In this document: piece after piece, positions 52,684 to 64,000 of the stretch
Position numbering within the stretch: position 1 is the stretch's first letter
Layout: the number at the start of each line of letters is the position of its first letter
From: Puccinia triticina
Taxonomy: Eukaryota; Basidiomycota; Pucciniomycetes; Pucciniales; Pucciniaceae
Length of the DNA: 64,000 bases
Assembly (NCBI RefSeq): GCF_026914185.1
Contig: NC_070569.1
Coordinates: 5,394,001 to 5,458,000 of the forward strand
Reading direction: 5' to 3'
Translations under genes and position numbers: made by a program
The notes under the pieces: generated by a model
Databases searched by the model: none
The model's input: only the letters and a program-made list of their open reading frames with translations
What the model was told of the DNA's origin: nothing

Positions 52684-54991
52684 ACTTCCCCAACAGGCAT
52701 TCCTACAACGCGGAAGGAATCGAGTTCATGTGTGGTCCGCACCAAGGTTACAGTTTGGGGATCTCAGTCAATTGGAAAGTGAATTCCTTGGCCCATTACT
52801 AGGCCCGATCGGAAGCTGCTCAACGCCAATAACCAAAACCGGAATTGAGAACAACGAGCCATCTACCATCAAATTAAGAGCCTTTCTTTTCAGAAGAAAC
52901 CGTGCAGCTCCTCAACTGAGGGGTTGCGTATTCAGTCTGGCTCAAAACAAGCAGCTTGTTCTGACGGCTTTCAGGCATGTGCAGGTCGATCTCTCCCCAA
53001 TCTGGAATTATCAACCATCCGTCTTTTTCAATATTCCCCACACAGTTTCCAGAAACCAACCCACTCCCGATCTAGAAAACAATCAATCCTTTCAGACAAC
53101 CGTCCAGGGATGCCAAACAACTTTGAAAGATCATCAACTCACGGCTCTGCAGTTTTTGGAGATGAATGAATCTACAGATGAAAACAGGATTTCGAACTTG
53201 TGGAACCACCCCGGCAAACTTGTGACAAAAAAAATCTCACACTACAAGAAAATGAAACGTTTACGTGTCGAGGATCAATTCTTGCGGACGACATGGGTTT
53301 GGGGAAAACATTAACCACCCTGGCATTTGTTTTATCAACCAGCGAAGCGGCCAGAAGTTTCCAGACCAGAAATATCGAACACCAGTCAGTTCAATCTGCG
53401 GCAACACTCGTTATTTGTCTCTTGGCGACCTTGTCCAACTGGAAAAACGAGATTGGAATCCACTTTAACAAGGGAGCTATACCCTACCAGGTCTTCCATG
53501 GGAGAGATCGAGGAGAGATTACGCGGGAAGCTCTAGTGTCATCTTTGGTTGTTTTGACAACTTACGAGATGGTTGGACCGACTGGAAACCCGCTACATAC
53601 TAATCAGATCACAATTGAGTTGTTGGATATATGTTGGTTAAGAATTGTATTAGACGAAGCTCAGTAAGTTTCAAAACAATTCTCTATCTAATGGGTGTCA
53701 AAAAAAAATCCTGACTGTAAAAATTTGCAGTATGATTAGGAATCCAACTGCTAACCAAACAGTGAACATTCAGAAGCTGAAAACCAAGTTCTGCTTATGC
53801 CTCACTGGAACACCAATGCAGAATCGACTGACCGACCTCCAAAGCTTAATCACCCTCCTCAAGATTTCGCCATGGGATAAGGAATGGATCTGGAAGCAGC
53901 ACCTCATCCCAGGAGTTAATGTTGGTGCAAGGGACGCAACTCAGACTTTGAACCGACTGATGGAGACCATTTGCTTGAGGAGGACAAAAGATGTTCTCTT
54001 GAATCTTCCTCAAAAGATAGAAAGAGGGATTGTGGTCAGAATGGATGCACCCTGGGAGGAAATCTCATGGGAATTTCATGAAACTTTTGTTCGGCTCTTT
54101 GGAAGACTTCGGGAATCTGGACAACTATGGGATTTGTCAGAATTCTTCAGACAGCTTACAATGATTCGACAATTCTGCAATCATCCAGTTTTTGCAATTT
54201 CAAATATCCAAATCCCTTGGACTCCACGATGGCAAGACTCCGGAAAACTGGTCCATCTTATGGAGAGCCTGAAGATTTTCTTGGCTGGTGATCGGGGAAT
54301 TCCAAGACCCAAAGCTGTTGTATTTTCCAGCTTTGTTTCTTATCTCGAAATGTAAGCTATTTTTATATTTTCTCATGGATTGAAAAGATAATGGTCCATG
54401 GGTTTTATTCTTGAAAGAATTGAAAAGGTTCTCTCCGAAAGCAATATTTCTACAACAAAGGTGGAAGGGAGCTTGAGCATCAGAGAGCGTGATGAAAACC
54501 TTACTCAATTCCAATCAGATCCAAACTGTAACATCCTTCTGGGTTCAATTCAAGCAGCAGGGGTAGGGATTGATTTGAGGTGTGCTCAAAATGTATATCT
54601 TATGGTAAGTGTAAAAACTAAATTACAAAAAATTGTGTGATCTGATTTGGAATCTATATTTGAAAGGAACCCGCTTGGAATCCTGCAATGGAGGCTCAAG
54701 CTGTGGATCGTCTCTATCGTCTGGGGCAAGTTCATGAGGTCCATGTCTACCAATACTATGTACAAGGCACCCTGGAAATGAATATCCACCAGGTACAGAG
54801 GAGAAAAGGGGAATTGGCCTTGTACGTATTTCAATGATGTTCAGATAGGAATTTTTGAATTGATCTCTTTTTGGTTGGTGGGATTTGTTTTGATCGTTAG
54901 GCTAAGTGTACCATCACATGGGAATGAGGATTATGAATGTGCACAGTTGTTGATGAGTGAAATGACAAGTGCAAGTGTTATGGGGGGATGA
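52684..54991 (+). pseudogene. SNF2-family ATPase (Rad5/HLTF-like, no RING), one frameshift
   Basis: Exons: from an acceptor at about 52698 (5' end not found) to 53663, 53731-54351, 54418-54604, 54667-54821, 54901-54991. Motifs: TTLKDHQLTALQFL (Q-type), ILADDMGLGKTLTT (I), DEAH spanning the exon 1-2 junction (II), LCLTGTPMQNRLTDL (III), VVFSSFVSYLE (IV), LLGSIQAAGVGIDL (V) and QAVDRLYRLGQ (VI). The helicase halves are separated by a short linker without a RING finger, unlike true Rad5/HLTF. A frame change between about 53200 and 53235, near an eight-base A-run, separates the N-terminal block from motif I; it could be an assembly error. All downstream splice junctions keep phase. Nuclear DNA-translocase role by family; it could be TE-associated, since it lies among transposons. 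Confidence 0.8.
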
Positions 54992-56106
54992 CTCACACAA
55001 AAAATTTTTCAACAATAGCAATTTGGAAAAATTGACTTCTGGCTTTGCATTGAGAAGTTTTTGTTCCAACTCAGACAAAGTAGCAACGTATTCAGGAGCA
55101 TAGCAGTTTTTGGGTAAATTTCTCGGAACATCTTTGAATGGCAAATTCGAGCTAGACGCTTGGGAGTATTCTCGTTTGTGTTCCAGGTTGTAGGCTTTTA
55201 CAAATTGTTGTCCTTTTGTATTTGTCATTTTGTTGATGTGAATGTTGTCCAACTGTGAGGCAAGCGTGCTGAACTTGGCCAAACGCCAAGGCAAGGGGAT
55301 TTTGATGGCCTTTGTCTTGGAGGCTGACTCCGTCTCAGAAGAGCATTTGATGTCATCGAAAAGCTGCATCTCGGTTATTGAGATGGCCAGTTTTGAAAGA
55401 GTCTCCTGTCTGTGGTTTTGAAGCTGTATATGAACAAGAAAGATAAGGTTAAATAGAAATATGACCTTTTTCCCACAGAAAAACTCACTCGTAAGCGGAA
55501 TTTCGACCTTTTTTCTGATCTCTTCTTTTTATCTCTGCTTTGAGGACAAAACCAACCCAATCGGAGACCATCCTTTTGTCCAAGAAACCAACGGTGCAGA
55601 ATTCCAATGTGTAAAACTGTGTCTGAAGATTGGGCCGGATCAATGTAGAAAACCTTAAAAGCACCAAGTTTGTTTGCGTTCTGCCAATGTTTGAGGATGA
55701 ATTTCGACAGTAGTTGGTTCCACTGGAATTCCCATGGTTGATCCCAGGCAAATGTCCAACCGGGAAACTTTGATTGGTTGAGGTCTTGGAGATAGATCGT
55801 CCTATAGATCGGTGGAATTTATTCAGTCACCTTCAAAGCTTCTGTGGGTGTAATAGTGTCAATTGGGTGTAGTAGAATAGAATCTGGTAATTCAGAGGCG
55901 GTATGAAGGTTGGCATCAGAGGGAGTGTTCTTCCATTCGTCAGATGGGATTTTCAGATTGAGTTGAAACAGGGTCCGAGTGAAAGAATAGATACTACGAC
56001 TCAGGGGGGAATTTGAGCTGGGGAGGATTGTTGAGTAAAGTGAGTTGAGTTTACGGCCTCCAATAGGGGGCTTATGTTCAAAGTATGTTCCTCGAGACAA
56101 TTTCAT
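54914..56106 (-). pseudogene. Unrecognised two-exon gene with in-frame stop
   Basis: Exon 1 56106-55489 from a true ATG (MKLSRGTYFEHKPPIGGR), exon 2 55423 to the stop at 54914; the GT-AG junction keeps phase. Exon 1 reads through a TAA at 55821-55819; the protein-like signal continues beyond it (FPGWTFAWDQPWEFQWNQLL, HRWFLGQKDGLRLGWF), so this is a nonsense lesion rather than the true end. Exon 2 is helical (KTKAIKIPLPWRLAKFSTL) and overlaps, tail to tail, the last exon of the SNF2 gene by about 80 bp. No family recognised. Confidence 0.5.
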
Positions 56107-56376
56107 GATGATGGTTCTATGATGTTGGTGGGAAATAGTCTTTCGAGTTGAGGGGGGTGGGGAGGTTGGGGATTTGTCCTTAAATGCTTTCGACTGTGAG
56201 GACTTGAAGCTGGTAGCACATTGTTTGGGTACTATAGAGAAAGAGGCTTTGGAGGATACAATAAATTGAAAGGGAGCCTCTCATCACGTAATTCCATGCA
56301 TGAAGGGGATCATTTTGATCGGAAAGGGTCCAAATATGTGGTTGAACAGCCTGGGGGGAAGGGGACGGTGGGTCCC

Positions 56377-56519
56377 CCCAAACGTACGCCCGTACATTTT
56401 TGTAACACATGTATGTAATGACAAGTCTGGCCGTGGGGATGAAAATGGATGGATTTTGATTTGAATTGGAGCATTTTTTGTGAAAACTGTTTACCAAAAC
56501 GTACGCACGTACGTTTGGG
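56377..56519. repeat. Short MITE with self-palindromic ends (copy 1)
   Basis: Two palindromes, at 56380-56399 (imperfect) and 56497-56516 (AAACGTACGCACGTACGTTT, near-perfect), bound about 100 bp of AT-rich DNA. The same arrangement and size recur at 63647-63788. Confidence 0.7.
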
Positions 56520-56762
56520 TAGACAAGACTATCAATTTTTGACAGCTTAACCAAGTAAACAGAAAAAACTAGTCGGCAAACCAGGTCAATTTGACTTCAG
56601 AATTCAAAAAAACACAAATAGAAAACATGTATCTGATTGAATAGGGATAGTTCACTACAGGATGTTCCAACACCGGTGAGAAATCAATGCTTGTGATTGG
56701 TTGACAGAGGACGAAAACCAATATTAACCGTTTTTTGAACAGATGACAGTCTCTTATTCAAT

Positions 56763-57453
56763 TTATTGATCGGACTGAGTTGGGGAAGTTTCAAAACATA
56801 ATATCTGAGTCTGAGGGTAAAGTAGAAATATAGGAGGCATCCAGTGACAGCAGTAAAGGGAATAAAGAATTTTATTGTGTGAGATTGGTTGTAATAATCT
56901 GAAATCAATCCATGTGTTACGGTCTTCAGTTGAGGTTGAATTAGCAGTACATCCCCTATTGCAAAAATAATATTAATTTGATCTTTAAGGGTCAAAACTA
57001 ACTTCTGAATGTATCCTCACTTAAAATAAAATGTCAAGACTCACATTTTGATAGTCACTTTTCCGAACCACTGATTTGTGGACAAGCTAGCCAGAGATTG
57101 AGACGCGGATAACAGGGCCTTGGAAATTGAAATGGATATGGGATCAGAAACATAAACAGGAGAATGATTGGGTTTAATTCCATACCTCGTCCAAACTTTC
57201 TCCTGCGAGCATCCCAGCATGCCTTCACATTTGGAACAGCTGATAGAGGAATTTGGAGGTCCTGTGCGCCACTATCCAACTTTCCTTGCATGACAATGTG
57301 TCCTTCCCAGTTTTGAGCATCACCTTTGTTGGTCTTGGATAAGTTATCGTGAAGAGGAGCGGGTTCAAGCGCTTCCAAGGTTTCATCCACCCAAGCCTGC
57401 TGATCTTGGAGCCATTTTAACTGAAGGGGAGTAAATGTTATAGTAGAATACAT
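56763..57453 (-). pseudogene. Unrecognised three-exon gene, imperfect first junction
   Basis: Exons 57453-57186 (ATG; MYSTITFTPLQLKWLQDQQA, VKACWDARRRKFGR), 57118-57045 (ALLSASQSLASLSTNQWFGK) and 56955-56763 (GCTANSTSTEDRNTWIDF, TAA). Junction 2-3 keeps phase; junction 1-2 does not with the only clear donor (GTATGG) and acceptor, which suggests a lesion or a missed site. Same strand and spacing as the gene at 54914-56106, so the two may be one larger locus. No family recognised. Confidence 0.4.
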
Positions 57454-58044
57454 GTTTTTATTTGGCACGGTTGGGAATGAAGTGGTCTTGGGGATGATTC
57501 ATTAACCTCAATCAGGCACTCTATTTATCTCAAGGAAATCATTTCAACCATGAACACATTTGGGACCTGGGTGCTAATTTCCAGGGACCAGTACCCTGAA
57601 TCTTGATGAGGTATTTTTGCCTCTTTTTGAATCCAAAACATAATCAAGGATTTACAATGGAAATTTCATTTGAAAACCCTGACCAAACATTTGATAAACT
57701 GATGTCTTGCAGGGAAGATACATCAAAATTACTAAACCCCAAACACCCCAGAGCAGATGATCATTCCAGTTTCAAGGCATCATGATATTTTGGTTCCAAA
57801 TATTCTATTATACTAAATTACACAGTTCAACAAAACACATGCTTGCATTTCTCTTACGTGTTTCTCAAAAAAGTGATACAATGTAACAAGTTGTGTCATC
57901 TCCCCAGGGATAATCAATGTAACCGATTTGAATATAAAAAAGTGTTATCAATTGAAATCTGAATCTCAACTTTCCCTTTAAGCTTCATTCTCCCAATCAT
58001 CTTATTTATTGACTGTGAAATCGCCTCTCCATTCAAACACCACC
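57454..58044. other. Divergent spacer
   Basis: Between the minus-strand gene and the tnp2 remnant. AT-rich, no element ends or genes identified. Confidence 0.4.
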
Positions 58045-61000
58045 ATGTCATATAAACAGACGTATGTCTGTCATTGTGAATACTACTCGTGTAATACGGC
58101 AAACCATGAAGTGGACGGAATAGGAATAGTTCCTGGAAGGGTATTATCAAGGCAGGTTTATCAACAGCACCAAGCTAAGGAAGGCCAGAGGTTCGCAAGG
58201 GAAGGACAGGCAATTATTGATTTCCAAACAGTGGAAAATTTCCCAAGCCAAGTAAGGTGAAGTGCAGACCATATGGCTTCATTTGTTACCAGTGATTTGC
58301 TGATAATAAAATATGTTAGTCGGTTCCAACAACATCGAATTCAGATACAAGAGTTATGCAAAATCCAATTTTCTTAGAGGAAAAATTTTGCAAGCAGGTG
58401 ATGATGCAGATGGCTAAGTCTGTATTCCATGGTAAAATGAGTAAAGATGCTGCCAAATCGTTTCTCAAATCAGCAGGCGATAATGTTTTACTTCTTGCAA
58501 AAATCTGGAGCTTGCTACATGGAATCACAATAGATCCAACCCCCATTGTAAAGCAAATTCCAATCACAAGGGATTCAGCTTTTCACTGACTTGGCCTTCA
58601 ACCTCATCTGATCAGTCAGTTATGTTGCAAAAAATGCTTTGCACTCTATCCAATAAATTCTAAGCAGGAAAAATGTACAGAACTCTTTCTTTCAAAGTAT
58701 CAGACATTTCAGAAGTGGACCAAATCTCAGGGTTCCGTCCCCCGTTGTGATCAAGATCTCTGGTGTATTGATTCACATGGTCAGAACAAAGCTATACAAA
58801 CTTTCAATTACATGGCTATCAAATATTGGCTTAAGGATCAACTCTTAAACAAGAAATTTGAGACCTTGCTAGATTCTAGTTTGAATGCAGTTAACATGAC
58901 TCCCGATCAGGCTATGGAAGATGTTTGGCATGGAAGAGTCTGGCAAGAATTTGCTAATGATGACACGGGATCAGGAATATTCACCCAAATCTCTGGAAAT
59001 CTTGTCTTCAGCCTTTATCTTGACTGGTTCAATGCTGAAGGAACTTCAAATCTTGGAAAAAAAAAACTCAATAGGTGCAATTACCTTGGTCTGCCTGAAC
59101 CTTCCACCAACTGAACGCTACAAAGTTGAAAACATATACCTTTTTGGGATTATTCCTGGCCCAAAAGAGCCAAGGCTTGAAGAGATCAACCATCTTCTCA
59201 GGCCTTTGGTCGAAGAGCTTAAAATATTTTGGTCAACTGGTCATTTCTTCAAATCAACAGCCTCTCATCCAAACGGCCGTATTATCAGAGTTGCCATATT
59301 TCCGCTCATTGCTGACCTTCCAGCCATTCGGAAGACAGCTGGTTTTGGAAGCCACAAAGCAACTCTATTCTGCTCATTTTGCCTTTTGGACAGGAAACAA
59401 ATTGAAGAAACCAATATCTCTAAGTTTCCGCCTCGTAATCATGCCAATCACCTTTAACATGCATCTGAATGGTTGGGAACAGCAAACCGCTCTGAAAGAG
59501 ATGCTTTGGTGAAACAGAATGGGGCACGTTGGAGTGTGCTTAATGAACTCCAATACTGGAAGCCTGTTGAATTCTGCTCCATTGAGTTGATGCATGCACT
59601 AATTCTTGGTGATCTAAAGGACCATAGTATGCGTTTCTTCTCATTACCAACAGTTGGTAAAATGCTTCAAAAGATGCAAGAGAAGGACGAAGAGCGGCAG
59701 AACGATAAATCTTACACTGATCTACCATACACAGAAAAACACGGTCCAAAACCAAAGGACTACCTAAACAAGGGCAAGGGCAAGAGAAAACGTGATACAA
59801 GTGAGGAGATCTCAACCAACAACAGACCAAACAAACGTATCTTCAAGCTCAATACAGATGCACCCACCAGCTCACGTACTGCAGCCAAGGAATCAAGTTC
59901 TAGTCAAACCAAAACATCATCCAGCTCAATTTCCAAAAGTGGAAGATCAGCCAACTCAGAAACAATTTCTACTCACTCCTACAAACTTCGGCGCAGGAAG
60001 CAAACCTTGTATGAAATGAGTGAACATCACTCAACTGGCTCTGAAGATGGGTCTTCTGATGATAGCAATAAAACTGCTAAGGGGGTCCAGAGAACTTCTT
60101 TGGTAGAGAAGGAACCTGGGGAACAGAAAAATACGCCCAAACTAACTCCAGAAGAGCTTGATGTTGTGAGGAGAACAATCATGCACACCAATGTGCCTTC
60201 TTGGATTGATCGTGTGCCACGTAATTTGGGTGCAGCTACCCATGGATCATTGAAGGCTGCTGAATGGTTGATATTGTACAAAGTATATTATCCTATTCAT
60301 TGATACCGCTATGGACAAGACCTGACACTGGAATTGAAGATCATGAAGAGAAATCACAAGTTTCCTCCCTCCTTCAATCAACCACCTTGTTAGCCAAAAT
60401 TACCCAATTTCTGACTCTTCCCAAGATTAAACCACGTGATCTAGGGGGGCTAGATTCACTTTTATTGAGCTATCGTAAATGCTTGCAGTATAACTGGCCC
60501 AAAGAACCCACAACACCCAACCTGCACCTGACACAACATTACTCTGATGTTATCCGGAGATTTGGTCCACCTCGATCTACCGCTGCATGGGCCCAAGAAA
60601 GGGTGAATGGAATTCTGCAGAAGCTCCCAACTAATCATCACCCTGGTGAGTGCTTTGAAATTTCTTACGTTTGGCAAGAAAATATGCATTCTAACTTATA
60701 ATTTTTCAGAACAAATTCCAAAGACATTGATGAAACAATGGCATATCAATTCAAGCTTTCAACTCCTCCTGAATAGCGAAAAACAACATCAAAATTGTGC
60801 TGGTGCTGAATCCACAAGCAAAAACAAGGCCACTGAATTTGAGCTTGATAAGCCACTCTTCACAAAATGGAAACGTGCAGTTTTGGGTAAAGCATCCTCA
60901 AGGGGGAATCTGGGAAACAATCAACCCAACCTGAGCCCAAATGTTGATTTTGCTGATGGCTTTGAAATCAATGGGAAACACTTCACCACATCTATTAAAC

Positions 61001-61338
61001 ATAAAGGAAATGGAATGGTGGAGTTTTTCTTGGGCCCTGACCAAAGGTTTGGCGAAATAGAGAAGATTTTTGTATCAGCACAAACACCTGAAAAAACCTG
61101 GGTTATTGTAAAACCTTTCAAGGAGATACAAAGGACTGAAGATCCATACCAAGAATATCCGGATCTTAACTGCCGTTTGGTTCAAACTGATCACGAGTTT
61201 GTGGCAATTGTCAGCACTGAGGCAATAATAGGGCATGTTGCAACACTCAAGCATCAACGCGGCACATTTGGAATTTTGGTGGAAACAATGAGTGCTGTAG
61301 GATTAGGAACATCAGTAAGCAAATATCAAACCTTATAG
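58045..61338 (+). pseudogene. tnp2 (CACTA-type, Transposase_21) transposase, multiply broken
   Basis: Exon 1 58045-58251 (MSYKQTYVCHCEYYSCNT, a Cys/His finger), then a long exon from 58321. tnp2 landmarks: LCCKKCFALYP, LYLDWFNAEGTS, NSIGAITLVCLNLPPTERYK, LFGIIPGPKEP, HKATLFCSFCLL, VEFCSIELMHALILGDLK and TAAWAQERVNGILQKLPT; a further exon starts at 60711. CACTA transposases cut and paste elements ending in CACTA. Lesions: in-frame TGA at 58587, frameshift in a ten-base A-run at 59057-59066, in-frame TAA at 59456 and a frameshift at about 60285-60305. A Ser/Lys-rich low-complexity insert (about 59760-60130) separates two conserved parts. CACTA-type termini were not found. Confidence 0.85.
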
Positions 61339-61698
61339 CCTTGATACAATAATAAGTCTGAATTCTTTGATATTCCATGTAGGGTTGGGAGAGCCTTGGA
61401 GATACGTAGAAAAATGGTGTGCTTGAAAGGGGGGTTCCAAATAGTCATCTGTCTCTCTTCAAAGGGAAGCCACAATATATCGTATTTTAATGAGATTACA
61501 TATCTAAGAATGCAGTGTTGTTGCACATTTTTCCAAGTCAAATTTGTTCAATATCAGGATGGCATTTGTACTTGTACCCACACTGTTTCCCCCCAGTTCC
61601 CCACAAAATGATTCTCATTGCTTTATCCTTTGCCTGTTTCTCCAAAAAGCCAGAGTTTGAGATTAAGAGTTCTTTATACTAGCTTTCTCTTTCTAGTC
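61339..61698. other. Spacer between tnp2 remnant and accessory gene
   Basis: No supported gene; it may hold a final short exon of the transposase after the donor at 61314 (GTAAGC) and the promoter of the next gene. Confidence 0.35.
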
Positions 61699-63438
61699 AT
61701 GCAAAACCATCAAACCGATAACCCTACTGGATCAAATGATGATGAAATAGTTCAAAGGGTCCCAGCTGAAGAAAACTCTATTAATGCTTCCCAAGGAGCT
61801 TTGTCCAAAGATGAAGATACAATTTCCTCTGTTCTTTGTGATCTACTTCCTAAGTTCCAAAATCAGGCAAGCTCAACCCCAATGGAAACTGACCAAAGCG
61901 GAACAGCTCATGGTTGGTTAGATATGTTTATTCCATTTGAATTCAAGTGCTTATAGGTGATTTGTTAACTGCTGCCAGGAGAACCTTCAAATACGAGCAA
62001 ACCAGCACCACTTCCCAAAGAGCCAAGACTATCCGCCAAGTTTCTTGCGACACAAGCGCGTTTGGATAGGTCTGAAGCTGAGGGTGCCTCTGAGAGAAAA
62101 CGAGCCAAACGTTGAGTGAGGGGAATGGCTCAGAAGAATACAACTGTTGAGCATTACGATGCATACCCACGGAATGTTCAATTCTTCATCAAGTATTTTC
62201 TTGGTAGTCCAGACAAGCCCCAAGATTATCCTCCTCCGCCATCAGAACAGGAGAAGGATGCACGCTACTGGATCAAAAGACGCTCTGAATTAATTATGAA
62301 GAAACTCGATGATGTTCGCCAAGCTCTTTCTGAAAAAACAGTTGCGGAACAGGATTACTTTGTTTCCCGTGCCGAATCTGAAATCCGGAAAAAAATGCAA
62401 CTGCCAGCATTCACTCCTGCTCGTCAATCAAGTGAACTTTGAGGCAGTAGGGCTATCTCTGCGCAAACTAAGGGGGACGTTGAGAGGGAATTGGCTCTAG
62501 CTGGAATATCAAGGATGACTTTTGATTGGACGGTTAACTCAAAGGAAGAATCTCCGTGGAACTCCGCAGTTGTCGAAGTAATGGGACGGAAATCGGTGGA
62601 ATGGCTTTGTTTGTCAGTTCAAATAACCGAGGAGAAGGCCATCCAAGCCCCTGCCATCATTAACCGCTGGCTCCAGGGTAAATGTCGTGAAATCCAGAAG
62701 TATCGTAGCATTGATGTTAACACCTACACCACCCAGAAGAAGGCGAAGTTAACTCAAGCACAGTATACCAGATGGCGCAAAAAAGTGAGTTTATTTCTTC
62801 AAAATGAACTATCTGGGAGATAGGAAGCTGAATTGAAATGTTCTGTGGTGGTCTGATTTACTTTTAAGATTCGTGAAAACAGACGCTCAATGGCTGAAAA
62901 GCTTTATCCTGAGAATCATCAGTTACTGGTGGTGCTTTCAGAGAAGGATGTTGGGTCCGATATTGAAGACGCTCCCAATTCCGCGAACCCGGTTCAAAGT
63001 ATTCCCGATTGGAGGAGCGACTCACTCACTAGCATCTTGCACTACTTTGACCGGATGGTGATTGCTCAAGCTCAGCACCATAAAACCAAATCAGTCAATG
63101 ACGAAGTCTATGGACGTTCAAGCTCAACTTTTTCTCGAACAAAGGGGATCAACCAAGTTCCACGCAATTTGCCTGTCGACTCATACAGTAAGACTTGGTG
63201 GGATGGTTTGTCTAAATTCGAGCGAGATACGGTATTGGAAGTTCCTACCCTTGGTCTGAAGGATATAGAAAAGGCTCTAGAGAAGATGATGTCAAAAAGC
63301 CTTCCCCGCACTGGAACCGGACCGTCCCAAGGATCAAGCAAACAACCGACTTTATCTGCAACGCCGGCAAACCCAAACACCGGCTCAACTCCTGCTCAAC
63401 CTGGTCCAAGTGGAGCTGGCTCGATGCATGTAGATTAG
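61699..63438 (+). pseudogene. tnp2-associated accessory gene, two in-frame TGA codons
   Basis: Exon 1 61699 to about 61911 (MQNHQTDNPTGSNDDE), exon 2 about 61979-62784, last exon 62871-63438. Exon 2 is one frame with two TGA interruptions (62113-62115 after KRAKR, 62440-62442 after QSSEL); protein-like composition continues across both (EHYDAYPRNVQFFIKYFLGS, GISRMTFDWTVNSKEESPW, AIINRWLQGKC). The last exon is helical (IRENRRSMAEKLYPENHQLL, YSKTWWDGLSKFERDTV) and ends in a Pro/Ser/Thr tail. No enzymatic motif. Directly downstream of tnp2 on the same strand, so probably the element's second protein (DNA-binding partner role by analogy with TnpA; inference). Confidence 0.6.
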
Positions 63439-63646
63439 CTTGTAATTCTTTCTATTATGTTTTATTTATCGGTGAGGATGATTTTTATAAGACATAAGCG
63501 GAACCAATGGTTTTTCCCCCAATATTCACTCCTATTCACTTTCCCAATTGAGCTATAAATTGTGTTACCAGTTTATTAGGATTATATGGTGTTTTTGACT
63601 GATCTTACAACATGATTTTTCCCTGATTCACATGATCTTGTTTTGA

Positions 63647-63788
63647 ACCAAAACGTACGCGCGTACGTTTGGTTAACAGAATTTATGTAATGTGAAAAAT
63701 TTGTTGGAATTTGAGTTCTGACATGAGAGTAGTACACACATGAAATTCATGTGGCACTGGAACCAAACGTACGCGCGTACGTTTTGGT
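63647..63788. repeat. Short MITE with self-palindromic ends (copy 2)
   Basis: Perfect 20-bp palindrome AAACGTACGCGCGTACGTTT at 63651-63670 and again at 63765-63784, each within ACCAAAACG / CGTTTTGGT-type flanks. Both halves of the 142-bp unit end in a hairpin. See also 56377-56519. Confidence 0.8.
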
Positions 63789-63818
63789 AGACATGTATAT
63801 GTATTGCTGAATCCCTGG

Positions 63819-64000
63819 TTATCCCGGAATTCTGATGGACTTGTCCAAGACTTCCAACCTATCTAACACTGCCTCAGGAATTGTTTTGAACCAATGAATG
63901 CAAAGGTCCTTATCACCTCCTGCATACAATTTTTTAAGGCATGTGCACCTTTTGGTGTATAAGATGTGGTATCCAAGATTAGCTCTTCTGGCAATGCCAG
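63819..64000 (-). CDS. Partial unrecognised coding exon, open at the window edge
   Basis: A minus-strand frame is open from 64000 to TAA at 63819-63821 (about 60 codons) with protein-like content (LYAGGDKDLCIHWFKTIPEA, VLDRLEVLDKSIRIPG). No start is visible; it would be the 3' end of a gene or element lying beyond the window. Confidence 0.3.
   Translation of the reverse strand, partial: GIARRANLGYHILYTKRCTCLKKLYAGGDKDLCIHWFKTIPEAVLDRLEVLDKSIRIPG

Noticed and set aside
55802..55830. A 29-bp intron (GTGACT...TAG) removing the stop in the gene at 54914-56106
   Set aside because: Too short for a spliceosomal intron, and the frame on both sides is the same without it.

Overview
The window looks like nuclear DNA of a filamentous basidiomycete, most likely a plant-pathogenic rust fungus (Pucciniales). 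Genes have many short introns (46 to about 90 bp, GT-AG with one probable GC-AG). A secreted fungal phospholipase B, a fungal TRP/flavin-carrier membrane protein and a probable mitochondrial complex I accessory subunit sit in a background made mostly of transposable elements. The rust assignment is an inference from gene style and TE load; no rRNA or marker gene confirms it.

Layout. 1-3501: end of a frameshifted Ty1/copia element. 3893-4555: a single-exon ORF. 5781-7707 (-): a lesioned multi-exon gene. 8647-15870: a TIR element (TAA duplication) holding a palindromic minisatellite split by an intact, near-identical-LTR copia (9323-15013). 16629-17535: 5-exon mitochondrial-type gene. 18670-21473 and 22498-25274: tandem 13-exon phospholipase B genes; the first is a pseudogene by a 10-nt deletion, the second is open for 615 aa. 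25572-26133: Mutator-like MITE. 26147-28850: three nested inverted-repeat pairs plus a second palindromic array. 29578-32065 (-): GC-rich TRP-like/FLC gene. 32337-35763 (-): GC-rich gene remnants apparently split by a Mutator-like element (32717-34859) that itself carries a gag-only LTR element (33130-34788). 37684-38063: LTR plus primer-binding site. 38122-40177 (-): Helitron helicase remnant.

41832-48835 is one decayed copia element broken by a TIR element (42739-45228, third palindromic array) and a hAT-type element (46206-48192). 49632-51541: hAT transposase pseudogene with a PIF/Harbinger-like MITE inserted in its coding sequence. 52684-54991: SNF2-family ATPase with one frameshift. 54914-57453 (-): two unrecognised, lesioned genes. 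58045-61338: tnp2 (CACTA-type) transposase pseudogene, followed by a damaged accessory gene (61699-63438).

Apparently intact genes: copia pol (9961-14385), the gag-only ORF, the complex I-like subunit, PLB copy 2 and the FLC/TRP-like gene. The most unusual signal is the set of three arrays whose units are perfect or near-perfect hairpins, arranged at larger scale as inverted repeats and carried inside different TIR elements; their hairpin arms change in a compensated way from unit to unit.
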